A model generated the notes under the pieces. It was not told the origin of the DNA, searched no databases, and saw only the letters and a list, made by a program, of their open reading frames with translations. 64,000 bases of DNA from Owenia fusiformis. Lineage: Eukaryota; Annelida; Polychaeta; Sabellida; Oweniidae. Below are positions 47,301 to 54,960 of this stretch, piece after piece (within the stretch, counting starts at the first letter, position 1; each line of letters starts with the position of its first letter). The translations under genes and the position numbers were made by a program. The stretch is from NCBI GenBank assembly GCA_903813345.2, contig CAIIXF020000011.1:4738571-4802570 (forward strand). Direction: 5' to 3'.

Positions 47301-50300
47301 TTTGTTTTAAAGTCGAAAAGCCCCAATAAGACAATACAAACCCAGATTAAGGTTCAACTGGAAAGTAACATTTTGGTAAAAAATTGCTATAGCTGCACAT
47401 GTTATTTTCTGGTACAAAATTAAGTATGAAGGCATATGTGTATTTCCTTGCTTTTTTCAGGAAAGTATCATTACACTATCTTCTTTTAGAATATCTGGAA
47501 ACAGATCAATGGTAGCTCCTGTGTTGTCTGGAAACTTTGAAAGAAAATTTGGAAAAATAGAAAGTGTGAAATATCAGAATTTCCTGGAGTTCCCATTGAA
47601 CGCCTACCAGATATTTTAAAAGAAGACAATGTAATGATACTTTCCTGAAAAAAGCAAGGAAATTGACACATGGCTTCATACTTTATTTTGTACCAGAAAA
47701 TAACATGTGCAGGTATAGCAATTTTTACCAAAATGTTACTTTCCAGCTGTACCTTAAACCCAGAAGAATGCAGATTTCATGTAATGATTTACGTTCATGT
47801 AAACAAGGAAAGTACATATAATCCCCATATAAAACACTGGCCTACGTGACATGTAAACACAGGTTCAAATTGAAATATAGAAAATTTTCAACATAGCATT
47901 TACTTCTGTGTTCTGTATGCCCCTCTACCTGCTTAATAAGGCAATGTATCTTCAAATAAAACCTTAGCCAAGTAGATAAGGGTCTCTGGAACACTTTTGT
48001 AAATAGTTTTCACAAGCAATTTTATTCCCGGACGCCCAAACGTGTCAGGAACACATATATATTTGAATGATCTTGATTGGACATCAGGTTGCAGAGAAAT
48101 CGTATTTTTACTGAGTGGATTATTGAATTTCATAGATCTAGAGGCCCTTCAGGAGTGGAAAACCTTAAATTATCAGAGATTAATGTTTCCAAACTGTTTT
48201 GAAACAAACTAACGTCTTGTTTTCAACCTACACCTTGCTCCTTTCTGTCGTATTTAATAAAACAAAAATAGTATATCACAGAGGGATACGAACCACTCAC
48301 CTGGGACTTGGTTATTCACTAGCGCCATAGGCGTTCTACTATTCTGGATACAACTGAAGAGTCGTATTTAAGTGGAGACAAAAGTGAGGATCATTTTAAA
48401 TTGGCGCTCGGTATAAATATATAATACTTTTGTTCTTTCATATCGATAGCTCGTTGGCCTCATGGTTAGCGTGCCTGGCTTCCATTGTCTAGGTTAGTTG
48501 ATCGAGACCCGTTCATGTCGAACTTTTTGATTTGCTTGTTGTCAAGATATAATAAGTAGGCCAAAATCCAGAAAAAGTAGATCAAAAATACTCCAATGGA
48601 GTATAAAATTGTCACCAGGATTCCGGAATGAGACGAATGTTAACTCGTGAAATCTCGGTAGATAAAGTAGGTCAGAAAATCCGGATTAATCCGAACAAGG
48701 TTCGGGAATTTCCGTCATAAGAAGTAGGTCAAAAATACTCCAATGGAGTATAAAATTGTCACCAGGATTCCGAAATACGACGAATCGAATCGGCAAACTT
48801 CGGTACAATAATGAAGTGCATAAAAATCGTGAAACAGGTGTCAGGGGCTTCCCCTCATCTTTCCATAAATGGTTCTAAAAGCCTTATATGGATCTATCAC
48901 ATGACATTCAAAATGACGTTCCTATATGGTTCTATGGGCCTTATGTGGATCTTTCGAACACGTGACCAAATCAAAATCAAAATCAAAATTTTACCTTGAC
49001 CATTGGATGGGATTTCATAGAAAATATCAAAGAAAACATATTCTCGTGATCCTTAAATCACTTAAATTCGATCATTTTATCTTCACCCCTTGATGGAATT
49101 TTATGAAAGAAGTTATGAAAACACATCATCATGTAAGGGTTTTCACCTAAATTAGCTCGTTTTATCTTGACCCTTCAATTGAATTTCATTGAAAAATGTT
49201 TCATGAAAAATATCATCATGTTATGATTTGTATTTAAATAAGACCGTTTCATTTAAATACTTGCTGGATAATATTTCATAAAAAAATGCACTTTAAAAAT
49301 ATTTCACGATTTGCCTTAATTTATCAATGTAATGTAAGTATTAGATTGACTCTCAAATAGGGTTCTATTTTAACTTTTTTATTGAAATTAATACTAGGCA
49401 GGACTCACTCTCTAAATAGCTAATAAAAATTCAACCCTTGGATGTGATTTCGTTGATAAAAAAAATATGACAAGTCCAGAATCAAATGATTTGTCCAGAA
49501 CCTCTTAAGATCCTGTTATAAGCTGATCAATAACATTGACTAAAAATCTATAAATTGCATCATAGGGAATAGCATGCCAAGTGCTTGAATTTATGTGGAT
49601 TACTCATTTGGTAGACACCTTTATCAAATCTTAAAGTGTTGTTGATTTTCAAGTTGTACAAGCACAGTGTCATGGGTGCTTTCTTTTCCTGACATACTAT
49701 TAATATTGTGGTAAAAATTATCAAATGCACCTAGTACAGTAGTTCTAGTTCATCATCTTGTATAAATGATATATCATCAGTGAAACCTGTATATCCCAAC
49801 ATCTGACTATTGTGAATACCTACCAATCATCCCAACACCTGACTAATCTGAACACCAACCAATCTGAACACTTTTCCCAGTCCAATTTTTCCTCCCATTG
49901 ACTCCTATGTTTAAAAATTTGAAATCTGAACACCTCTTACTTCGGACAGTGAACACTCATATTTGAAAAATTAACCTGTCTAACTTGAACTCTTTTTACC
50001 AAATATCACATATTTCTCACAAAATTGCTCAAATATTGTCAGTTTAACACTGAATTGTTATGATATCAAAACGTTTGTATTGGATTTTGGAATGCTATTA
50101 AGCTTTTTATGTGGTCAGTATAAATATTATTAATATTTTCATTGAGAATGCATTCATATTTCTTCAAAATCCAGAACTTGTATTGTTGATGTAAAAACCT
50201 CAAAATTTAAACACTCCTAATTAGAATGCTTTTAGCTGGTCCAAATACCAGTAGCATTCAGATTAGAAAGATTTTACTGTAGTTCACGACTTTTCACTCC

Positions 50301-53300
50301 ATCTACACTTGTATATGCAGCAGACTAACTGCTGCAACAGGTATATATTCTACACCTGGTCCCTAAGCTATATCATAGTTGATACTATAATGCTCATAAC
50401 CTTCAATTATCATGGCTCATTCAAGGCTGTACCTGAATAACGTGAATTTGAGACCAATTTTGAGATCAATTTTTCAAATTTTGCACTTGTTTAAAACCTT
50501 TAACTTCCTTCAAACTCAGCTTAGGTATCTTTTACATTTTAGTTAAATACTCTTAAAACCATATATTTCATCCCTGGGGTATATATGTAAAAACCATAAG
50601 GGTCATCTTTGGCTATACCTGAAATTCGTAAATTTGAAACCTAACATTTACAATTCTTCAAATTATGGACTTGTTTAAAACCTTAAACTTCCTTAAAATT
50701 CATTTTGGAGATGTAAAATCTTAGTCCCACACTCGAAAACTGTATATTTAATCATAGAGGTATGGATGTAAAAAACATAAGGGTCAGCCGTGGCTATACC
50801 TGAAATTTTTAAATTTGAAACCTTATATTCACAATTTTTCAAAATTTGGACTTGTTTAAAACCTTAAACTTTCTTAAAACCCATCTAAATTGTGTTTTAC
50901 ATATTAATTCCACATGGCAAAACCATAAATATCATCATAGAGGAATGGATCTAGAAACTAAAGGGGTCAGCCATGGCTATACCTGGAATATGTAAATTTG
51001 AAACCTTATATTTACAATTTTTCAAATTTTGGACTTGTTTAAAACCTTAAACTTCCTTAAAACCCATCTAAATTATGTTTTACATCTTAATTCCACACTT
51101 TTAGAGGGATGGATCTAGAAACTATAGGGGTCAGCTATAGTCATACACAAAATCCAACTGTCAAAAATGTCAAATTTTTCGAAAAATCAACAATTTTTTT
51201 CTCAGCTCCTACTATTTCAATGGCTTTGCATCTTTCAGGTTTTCTAACCCTGCTATTGGGCACTTCCCACGAATTTTCAACCTCTTACAGCGTCTAATTG
51301 AAAAATCAGGATCAAAATAGTAAGAAAATGAATCACGAATTTGCCCCCTGGGATACACACTTTGTACTAATATTCAATTTTCTTAGGAGCAATCAGCATC
51401 AATTATACTGCAAATGATTCATATATATAATATCTATGTATGTCACTTACAAACATCAAAATATCTAAGGTTATTTACTGTGAACAATTTTTTCCCCGGT
51501 CGGGGTGTTTTTGGGGGGTGGGGGGCTAACTCCTCAAAAAAGAACTTCCTACCACTCTGTGAAGCTATCACCTAGGTGGAAGTTTCATCCAAGACTCTCC
51601 CCTAACTGAAAATGCAGCCAAACCAACTATACACCATTTATTGAGAATTTTCCTCCTCGCCCCTTGAGTAAGAACACATTTGGTCATTTGGGAATTATTG
51701 AAAGAATATTTTTGAAGTTATGTGATGAAAATTGTATAACCGATTTTTACTCACTAGGTGTGTTAAAATTTAGAATATAAGCTTACTAAACATGGATCCT
51801 TATTGCATTTGTCGCATATGTTACATCCATCGTTGTCTTTTTGGTGTCCATTGCGACAGTGCATTTCACATATATCTCCATTGCATACCTTTGGGACAGC
51901 CTTATTAGTCAAATCAATTTGAATCACCTTTGGCACTGAAATATCAAAAATTAATATCGTGTCAAAATCAAAGATTGGAAAGGACATAGAAGAGTTTATA
52001 CTTTTGCCTGAACATGATCCTTTTATATGTCATGCTTATTTTCAAATTTTGCTTTAAGTCTCAAATAAACTTTACATATGGTTATACTTAACGTCATGTC
52101 ATCAGAAATTAATCTAAATGGCTGCTGAACGAGTTGAAAGTCCCGATATACATTAATTGCATCACCGCAAATAGTAATTGCTTGTTTTAGTTGAACCAAA
52201 AATACTGATGTGTTTGAACAAGTAATTTATATCACATTTCCGTTCATGTGTTTGTTTGAGTTCACTTTGACTCCACTTTGATTATGTTATATTGTATATT
52301 GATGTGTTCTTTCTACACTGAAAACATAGACGACATCTTGAAATATAAGATACGTCAAACGTAATAATACATTTCATACTTTCTGTAAAGGGTCTACCGT
52401 TAGAAAAGTATACATTATATACCTCGTAATATATACATGAATATATATATACAGTAGTTTTAGGCTAGTTTAATGAATTATGTATGTTCAACGCAAAAAT
52501 TACATAATTTCACTGATGGGACATGGTCATCCGTAAAGAAATGATCAGCTTTTTCCTGTTGTAATTTTAGGTTAACCTTCGGTTAAACGTTATAGTTCAT
52601 TCCTCTTTTAAGCCGAAATTCTATTATACTTGCTTCTAACGCAAGCGTGGCAGATTTGGCAAGAATGGATACCGATTCAGACTTGTCCATATGCTAATTT
52701 AGGATATTTTGCATAATATAAGATACTTACGTTTCATATTACACACTGGACAGCATCTTCCCGGAGGTATACAGGGTGTCCCAAAAGTATGGGGCCCCCT
52801 AGGCAGACATATTCCAGTGTCCTCATAGTATTTGTCATATATCATTTTAAAGCTTATCCAAATTGTTACATTGATTTGCCAAATATCATGGTTTAACTCC
52901 CAAATGGGAAAAAGTTACAGTCATTTTAAAAGTTAGTGTTTTCTCAAAATAAAGTTCAGTTTACACCACATTACTAGTCAATGAGTCCCTCCCCCTTGAT
53001 CATGTTAACAGCAGCAATTGTTTCAGATATGACCTTAAAAGCCCTTCAAATAGGGGTGTGGAATTTTATAACCCTCTTAAAACCTGTTAAGGCACTTTAG
53101 AAGAGTTTCCTTAGAGTTTCTACCCTCACTGTTCTCTTTTTCCAACTCAATATCCATCCAACCCGAAAGGAATTGCTGCTGTTAAGATGGCCCAGGAGGA
53201 CATATTGATTATTGATTTGGTATAAAATTGAACTTAATTTTGACCAAACACTAAATTTTAAAATGCCTGTAATTTTTTCACATTTGAGAGTTGAACCATG

Positions 53301-53991
53301 ATATTTGGCAAATCAATGTAACTTTGGATAATCCTTAAAATGATATATGACACATACTATGACGACACTGGTATATGTCTGCCTAGGGGGGCCATACTTT
53401 CGGACACCCTGTGTCTGAACCTTGTGGACAAGTAATACTGGAACATTTTACACTTACGTTTCATATTACACACTGGACAGCATCTTCTCGGAGGTATATG
53501 TGAGCCTTGTGGACAAGTAATATTGGGACATATTGTCCTTTTACAGTCTGAAATTGATGAAAGCTATTGACATGGTATGCGCTTATAGGCCATCACAATT
53601 TAGAAATAATTATATATGATTAAATGTTTTAAGTGATTTATCTGAGATTATATTATTACACGACCTTTTCAAATCGTTAAGGTCCAGAACTGTTTGGCCT
53701 TAAGGGGCCATATAGTGAAATGATGAAAACAAAAAAACGTAAAACAATGACAATTCCTTCAAATCGACTTTCAATTAATTTTTCTCTGATATCCAAGTTC
53801 ATATATTTTCAATGATTTAGCATTTGTGCATCGCTATATATTTTACCTTTATATTTACATTGTCTTTCACAGTTTTTCTTGGAGCAAGTCACGAAATCTT
53901 GGATTAGGTTGAAGTTGCATATGCACTTGTTGCATTCGTCTTTAAATTTTCCCCAGGCTTGTATATTTTGCCCTTGTAGCCACAAGATCCC
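29159..53991 (-). CDS. Multi-exon VWC/antistasin cysteine-rich protein gene (model, 12 exons)
   Basis: Twelve minus-strand exons with GT-AG borders join in a consistent phase: 53991-53847, 53547-53458, 51935-51787, 36105-36045, 35494-35397, 34959-34884, 33584-33487, 32541-32478, 32228-32131, 31865-31775, 30534-30148 and 29346-29159 (stop). They total 1545 nt. The predicted protein has a VWC-like domain, four antistasin-like domains separated by four small linkers, a lustrin/WAP-like and VWC/pacifastin-like block, and a last VWC-like domain. It should be secreted or extracellular; antistasin domains elsewhere inhibit serine proteases, but inhibition here is untested inference. The intron 51786-36106 holds a 15 kb palindromic repeat complex. 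The first listed exon is frameshifted by one base, and no signal-peptide exon was found upstream. CRIM1-like proteins also mix VWC and antistasin domains but lack this linker alternation as far as I recall. Confidence 0.8.
29398..30175. repeat. Direct duplication of intron sequence and exon 3' end
   Basis: 29398-29545 resembles 29845-29990, and 29690-29830 resembles 30015-30175, at roughly 80-85% similarity. The second pair includes the last ~20 bp of exon 30148-30534 with its donor. A decoy exon end with GTAAGT therefore lies at 29803-29828, but without the upstream exon body. Confidence 0.7.
30148..30534 (-). CDS. Exon: lustrin/WAP-like cysteine cluster plus two VWC/pacifastin-like modules
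   Basis: This 387-nt exon is phase 1 to phase 1, acceptor ATTTACAG and donor CCC|GTAAGT. The first part has C, CTDTKNCSDDYIC and GVCCP with LAQC, a pattern like lustrin/WAP-type clusters. The second part repeats a module twice: DGCNTCCC...CT...C, then DGCNTCKCSDGDVDCT...YC. CNxCxC-(x2-3)G-(x3)-CTxxxC matches the pacifastin signature except for a longer first loop, and also resembles a short VWC domain. Its codon joins give Glu at the 5' side and His at the 3' side. Confidence 0.85.
30535..31774. other. Intron
   Basis: Between exons 31775-31865 and 30148-30534. AT-rich, with A/T runs and no further recognisable exon or repeat. Confidence 0.6.
31775..31865 (-). CDS. Linker exon 4 (cysteine-rich, phase 0 to 1)
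   Basis: This 91-nt exon has acceptor CACATTTAG and donor AAAG|GTATGT. It encodes NKTCPPLHICEAQKDRACR followed by NCPPIAEC. It takes the place of the three-cysteine linker after the fourth antistasin exon and carries one extra Cys pair. Confidence 0.8.
32131..32228 (-). CDS. Antistasin-like domain exon 4 (98 nt)
   Basis: Acceptor TTATTCAG, phase 1 in, phase 0 out at ATG|GTAAGA. The cysteine spacing C-x4-C-x3-C-x10-C-x2-C-x1-C-x4-C (CRPIRC, MFCQFG, SCHICKC, HPC) fits the antistasin consensus. It has exactly the length of the exons at 33487 and 35397. Confidence 0.85.
32478..32541 (-). CDS. Linker exon 3 (three cysteines, phase 0 to 1)
   Basis: A 64-nt exon with acceptor CATTTTCAG and donor CAAA|GTATGT. 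It encodes PYQCPEDKPYCVVENYKPVC, with the three-cysteine pattern shared by the other linkers. Confidence 0.8.
33487..33584 (-). CDS. Antistasin-like domain exon 3 (98 nt)
   Basis: Acceptor TGTTGACAG, donor CAG|GTGAAA, phase 1 to 0. It encodes CPGICMMSCEYGFKTDSNDC then PVCECRRNPC, a good antistasin pattern including YGFKTD before the fourth cysteine. Confidence 0.85.
33908..34040. repeat. Near-perfect ~130-bp palindrome (intronic)
   Basis: AATTCTATTGAGGTGAATAC and CACAAGTGATATTCCAC recur inverted around a GAAGCCCGAAGGGCTA centre. A related half-copy lies at about 34733-34805 (CCCTTCGGACTTCGTTGAAC). It is a foldback repeat in the intron between exons 34884-34959 and 33487-33584. Confidence 0.75.
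34609..34628. repeat. 20-bp perfect palindrome centred on CACGTG
   Basis: CGGAAGTCACGTGACTTCCG equals its own reverse complement. The centre is an E-box-type CACGTG. GAATATC motifs flank both sides, so it is probably the core of a foldback repeat. Confidence 0.6.
34884..34959 (-). CDS. Linker exon 2 (three cysteines, phase 0 to 1)
   Basis: A 76-nt exon, acceptor TTTTATAG and donor GAGA|GTAAGT. It encodes VDPRPCQKGSLNQVC then VVRNNKAVCE, the shared linker pattern C-x8-C-x8-C. Confidence 0.8.
35397..35494 (-). CDS. Antistasin-like domain exon 2 (98 nt)
   Basis: Acceptor AAATTTCAG, donor CTG|GTAAGT, phase 1 to 0. It encodes CSRKMCGMYCQFGFQTDGNG then CEICKCKTNPC, the clearest antistasin-type domain in the window (C-x4-C-x3-C-x2-GF-x2-D-x-NGC-x2-C-x-C-x4-C). 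Confidence 0.9.
36045..36105 (-). CDS. Linker exon 1 (three cysteines, phase 0 to 1)
   Basis: A 61-nt exon, acceptor CGTTTTACAG and donor CGAA|GTAAGT. It encodes GNRCSGNTTCDVINGTAAC. Its acceptor and first bases are repeated twice more just upstream (see 36091-36262). Confidence 0.75.
36091..36262. repeat. 56-bp tandem repeat carrying copies of a splice acceptor
   Basis: The unit AAACGTATAATTTACAAAAT...AGCATCTATATCCCTGT recurs three times almost identically. Acceptor positions at 36105, 36161 and 36217 are 56 bp apart. Each has CGTTTTACAG followed by GGAAATAGATGC or GGATATAGATGC, so the array duplicates the start of linker exon 1. Confidence 0.85.
36860..37885. repeat. ~180-bp tandem array, left arm (about six copies)
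   Basis: The block GGAAGTTAAAGGTTTTAAAC recurs near 36868, 37049, 37229, 37413, 37650 and 37828. Each unit also contains TTACGAATTCCAGGTATAGC and a TGACCCCTATAGTTTCTA block. One interval is longer because of an internal partial duplication. Confidence 0.8.
37893..38564. mobile_element. TIR element (MITE-like) with probable 9-bp target duplication
   Basis: Inverted arms of ~210 bp lie at about 37893-38100 and 38341-38564. ATATCAGGT flanks both sides. The terminus GTAAAGGAGGACTGAAAGTA matches the end of the 82-4010 element. Non-autonomous, with no coding content. Confidence 0.75.
38571..39800. other. No gene seen
   Basis: AT-rich, with a C run near 38735-38747. No domain-bearing frame or splice-bounded exon is recognised. 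Confidence 0.45.
39806..40198. repeat. Foldback repeat with internal tandem pair
   Basis: AAAGGACGATTCTCGGTTTG continuing to 39831 is exactly inverted at 40173-40198 (26 bp). Inside, a ~110-bp block beginning TGAGCATTATCCCTGCTTC occurs at about 39851 and 40036. Confidence 0.7.
41459..41540 (-). other. tRNA-like sequence (A-box/B-box), left arm
   Basis: On the minus strand TGGCCTCATGGTTAGCG resembles a tRNA D-arm/A-box and TTGATCGAGACCC a T-arm/B-box, about 40 bp apart. The anticodon-arm loop and T-loop are too large for a functional tRNA. It is probably derived from a tRNA or SINE head. The same sequence is at 48444-48522. Confidence 0.45.
41648..41705 (+). other. Second tRNA-like segment, left arm
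   Basis: TGGCACTAGTG and GGTTCGTATCCC resemble A and B boxes of a pol III promoter. Their spacing is short and the T-stem is imperfect. The inverse lies near 48280-48345. Confidence 0.35.
41835..42645. other. Repeats of a TTTCCCTGACATTTCC motif; no gene seen
   Basis: CCCTGACATTTCC-type motifs recur four or five times at about 41840-41970. A CATCATCAT microsatellite lies near 42548-42562 and a G run near 42364-42372. No exon is recognised. Confidence 0.5.
42648..43437. repeat. TIR element, ~0.8 kb
   Basis: GAGAATTTTCGTTATAAGTT with ATACGTATACTTATA is inverted at about 43385-43436. No transposase frame is present. Confidence 0.7.
43438..44475. other. No gene seen
   Basis: Short frames only, without recognisable domains or splice context. 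Confidence 0.4.
44478..44605. repeat. Palindromic MITE, copy 3
   Basis: GGATCACATTTGCTGCGAGT, TTGTTCAAAATTGAATAC and CTCAATCGGCCGGGCGCCGT, ending GAGCAAATGTGACC. The same family as the copies at 8273 and 55945. Confidence 0.75.
45180..46875. repeat. ~300-bp tandem array with G runs
   Basis: TATTTGATGATGTC-type blocks recur at about 45381, 45662, 45972, 46273 and 46589 (spacing 281-316 bp), each followed by CTTTAAAAGTGTCTGAGACA and AATTGTTTTGTGGGGG. Runs of 9-12 G occur near 45881-45891 and 46490-46501, and C runs near 46690-46700 and 46867-46874. Satellite-like, non-coding. Confidence 0.8.
47341..47763. repeat. Foldback MITE, ~0.42 kb
   Basis: GGAAAGTAACATTTTGGTAA at 47360 is inverted near 47735. 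The similarity runs through GCACATGTTATTTTCTGGTA and TTGCTTTTTTCAGGAAAGTA, so the arms are ~155 bp. Confidence 0.75.
48180..49525. repeat. Inner inverted-repeat arm, right
   Basis: Inverse of 40505-41830. It includes the plus-strand tRNA-like segment at 48444-48522 and a tandem ATATGG-TTCTA-GCCTTAT(A/G)TGG duplication near 48880-48960. Confidence 0.85.
48444..48522 (+). other. tRNA-like sequence (A-box/B-box), right arm
   Basis: Mirror copy of 41459-41540: GGCCTCATGGTTAGCGTGCC as D-arm, an anticodon-type stem CCTGG/CTAGG with a 10-nt loop, and GGTT/GACC around a T-loop-like GATCGA. It is not a valid tRNA, and is more likely a SINE head. Confidence 0.45.
49526..50430. other. No gene seen
   Basis: Sequence between the inner and outer right arms. 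It includes a run of AATCTGAACACC-type words near 49840-49935. No domain-bearing frame. Confidence 0.4.
50435..51130. repeat. ~180-bp tandem array, right arm (about four copies)
   Basis: CCTTAAACTTCCTTAAAACC-type blocks recur near 50500, 50680, 50863 and 51043. They are the inverse of the array at 36860-37885, with two fewer units. Confidence 0.8.
51787..51935 (-). CDS. Antistasin-like domain exon 1 (149 nt)
   Basis: Acceptor GATATTTCAG, donor TTA|GTAAGC, phase 1 to 0. After a spacer (LPKVIQIDLTNKAVPK) it encodes CNGDICEMHCRNGHQKDNDG then CNICDKCNKDPC, an antistasin-type domain with one extra residue between the fifth and sixth cysteines. It lies ~120 bp from the end of the giant inverted repeat. 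Its phase fits linker exon 1 at 36105. Confidence 0.8.
52731..52771 (-). pseudogene. Duplicated VWC exon fragment, 3' part
   Basis: Nearly identical to the 3' end of exon 53458-53547, including the GTAAGT donor. It is cut at 52771 by a TIR element; the rest of the duplicate resumes at 53412. It lacks the exon's 5' end and acceptor. Confidence 0.8.
52772..53411. mobile_element. 640-bp TIR element (mariner-type ends)
   Basis: The ends CAGGGTGTCCCAAAAGTATG and the inverse of CAGGGTGTCCGAAAGTATGG carry inverted similarity of ~190 bp. TA precedes the left end; the right flank is TG, so the duplication is not clean. No transposase. It interrupts a duplicated exon. Confidence 0.85.
53412..53450 (-). 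pseudogene. Duplicated VWC exon fragment, 5' part
   Basis: Minus-strand TGTTCCAGTATTACTTGTCC followed by ACAAGGTTC copies the middle of exon 53458-53547 and continues directly from intron sequence. This shows a tandem duplication that began inside the exon. Confidence 0.75.
53458..53547 (-). CDS. Exon: C-terminal half of the VWC-like domain
   Basis: A 90-nt exon with acceptor CAATTTCAG, donor AAAC|GTAAGT, phase 1 to 1. It encodes CKRTICPNITCPQG then PPRRCCPVC, the C-P-C-P-CCP-C pattern of the second half of VWC domains. It joins the exon at 53847 (giving Asp) and the one at 51935 (giving Leu) in frame. Confidence 0.85.
53847..53991 (-). CDS. Exon: N-terminal half of the VWC-like domain, frameshifted
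   Basis: Acceptor ATCCTTTCAG, donor AAAG|GTAAAA. It is 145 nt against 146 nt in the paralogue at 4010-4155. The start reads SCGYKGKIYKPG in one frame, and the rest, KFKDECNKC and CSKKNCERQCKYK, in another. The missing base lies around GGGGAAAATTT. Either this copy is a null allele/pseudogene, the exon is skipped, or the assembly has an error. Confidence 0.8.
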
Positions 53992-54719
53992 CTGAAAGGA
54001 TATCAATTGAGAATCAAATATATAAGCGCAAATGCCAAAGGGAAGGGTGACTAAAAACTTTAAGGAAACCCAACAAGAAAAGGAAACTGTAAGTGTAAAT
54101 CTAAAGAAAAGAAGACCCTATATATCCCAAAATAATGATCTAACGTGAAAAGAAACACTGTCTAGCATCCCCCCTCAAATCGAGAACCAATATCACAAGC
54201 CAGGACCAGAACACCAAGGGACATTTCATTCATACTGAAGTCATTACAATACAGGTTGAAGAAAAATTGAAAAAAATTGATAGCCAATACTCATAACATC
54301 AAAAACAGTTGTAGATACTAGAACTCATAAAAATAGAGTCTCAATTCAGTCTCAATTGATGTGGGATAGATAAAATCCAGTCTCGAAGTCCATAGGCAAT
54401 TCAAAGGGTCCTCAACATCCGTTCGCAAAGCCGTCATCATATTTCATAAAACACAAGAATTCACAATGGTCATCAGGAGAAAACTATGGCTGGTTTCGAT
54501 CCCTATTTCTCAACCATTAATGCCATAGCTGGTGAGTTCATTGCCAATTTATCATACCATTCCTACATCCTTCAGCATCTCAAGTGGTAAAACTTGAAAT
54601 TTCGAAATTAATAACTTGTACTTTTCAGCAAAGCCCAGAAAGATTTACAAGTTAAAAAAAAGGTGTGGCTAAAGTGTAATGACTCTCGATAGCAACTTAG
54701 TAAGTGGCTAGTACAGTCT

Positions 54720-54960
54720 CAGCTGTAATGGCTAGTTCCTTTAGCTAAAGCGGAAGAGAGTTAGTCTTGTGAGCGGAATGTCCTAGGTTCGATCCCCGAA
54801 TGGGGCATTAGATTGAGCCCACTCCCTTTAGGTATTGTATCTGTATCGTCACACTACAGCTCCCAGGATGGGTGTGTCTAAGGGTCATTACAAAAGAATT
54901 AGTAAAAGCTTGCTGTCAAAAGAAGGTGTATGTATTGTAGCGGGAGCGCATTTTTCTTAT
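54720..54960 (+). mobile_element. tRNA-derived SINE
   Basis: TTAGCTAAAGCGGAAGAG resembles an A-box and GGTTCGATCCCCGAATGGGG contains a near-canonical B-box. They are spaced as in a tRNA, followed by an unrelated tail with AGGTATTGTATCTGTATCG and GCTCCCAGGATG. The head spans about 54725-54810. It is probably a SINE rather than a tRNA gene, because acceptor and T stems do not pair well. Confidence 0.65.

Larger units (their letters stand above)
36341..51668. repeat. Giant inverted-repeat complex filling one intron
   Basis: The outer arms are 36341-37885 and about 50435-51668, starting ACTCAAGGGGCGAGGAGG and ending with its inverse. Both contain ~180-bp tandem units. The inner arms are about 40505-41830 and 48180-49525, in very high agreement by eye. 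The centre has further inverted pairs (47040-47290/47980-48130 and 47341-47763). The left half carries an extra TIR element and a ~400-bp foldback. The whole structure lies in the intron between exons 51787-51935 and 36045-36105. No transposase is recognised. Confidence 0.8.

Noticed and set aside
48444-48522. A functional tRNA gene
   Set aside because: A- and B-box-like motifs are present, but the anticodon loop (10 nt) and T-loop are oversized and acceptor ends do not pair.
54725-54810. A functional tRNA gene
   Set aside because: The B-box is good but stems do not pair as a cloverleaf, and an unrelated tail follows as in a SINE.
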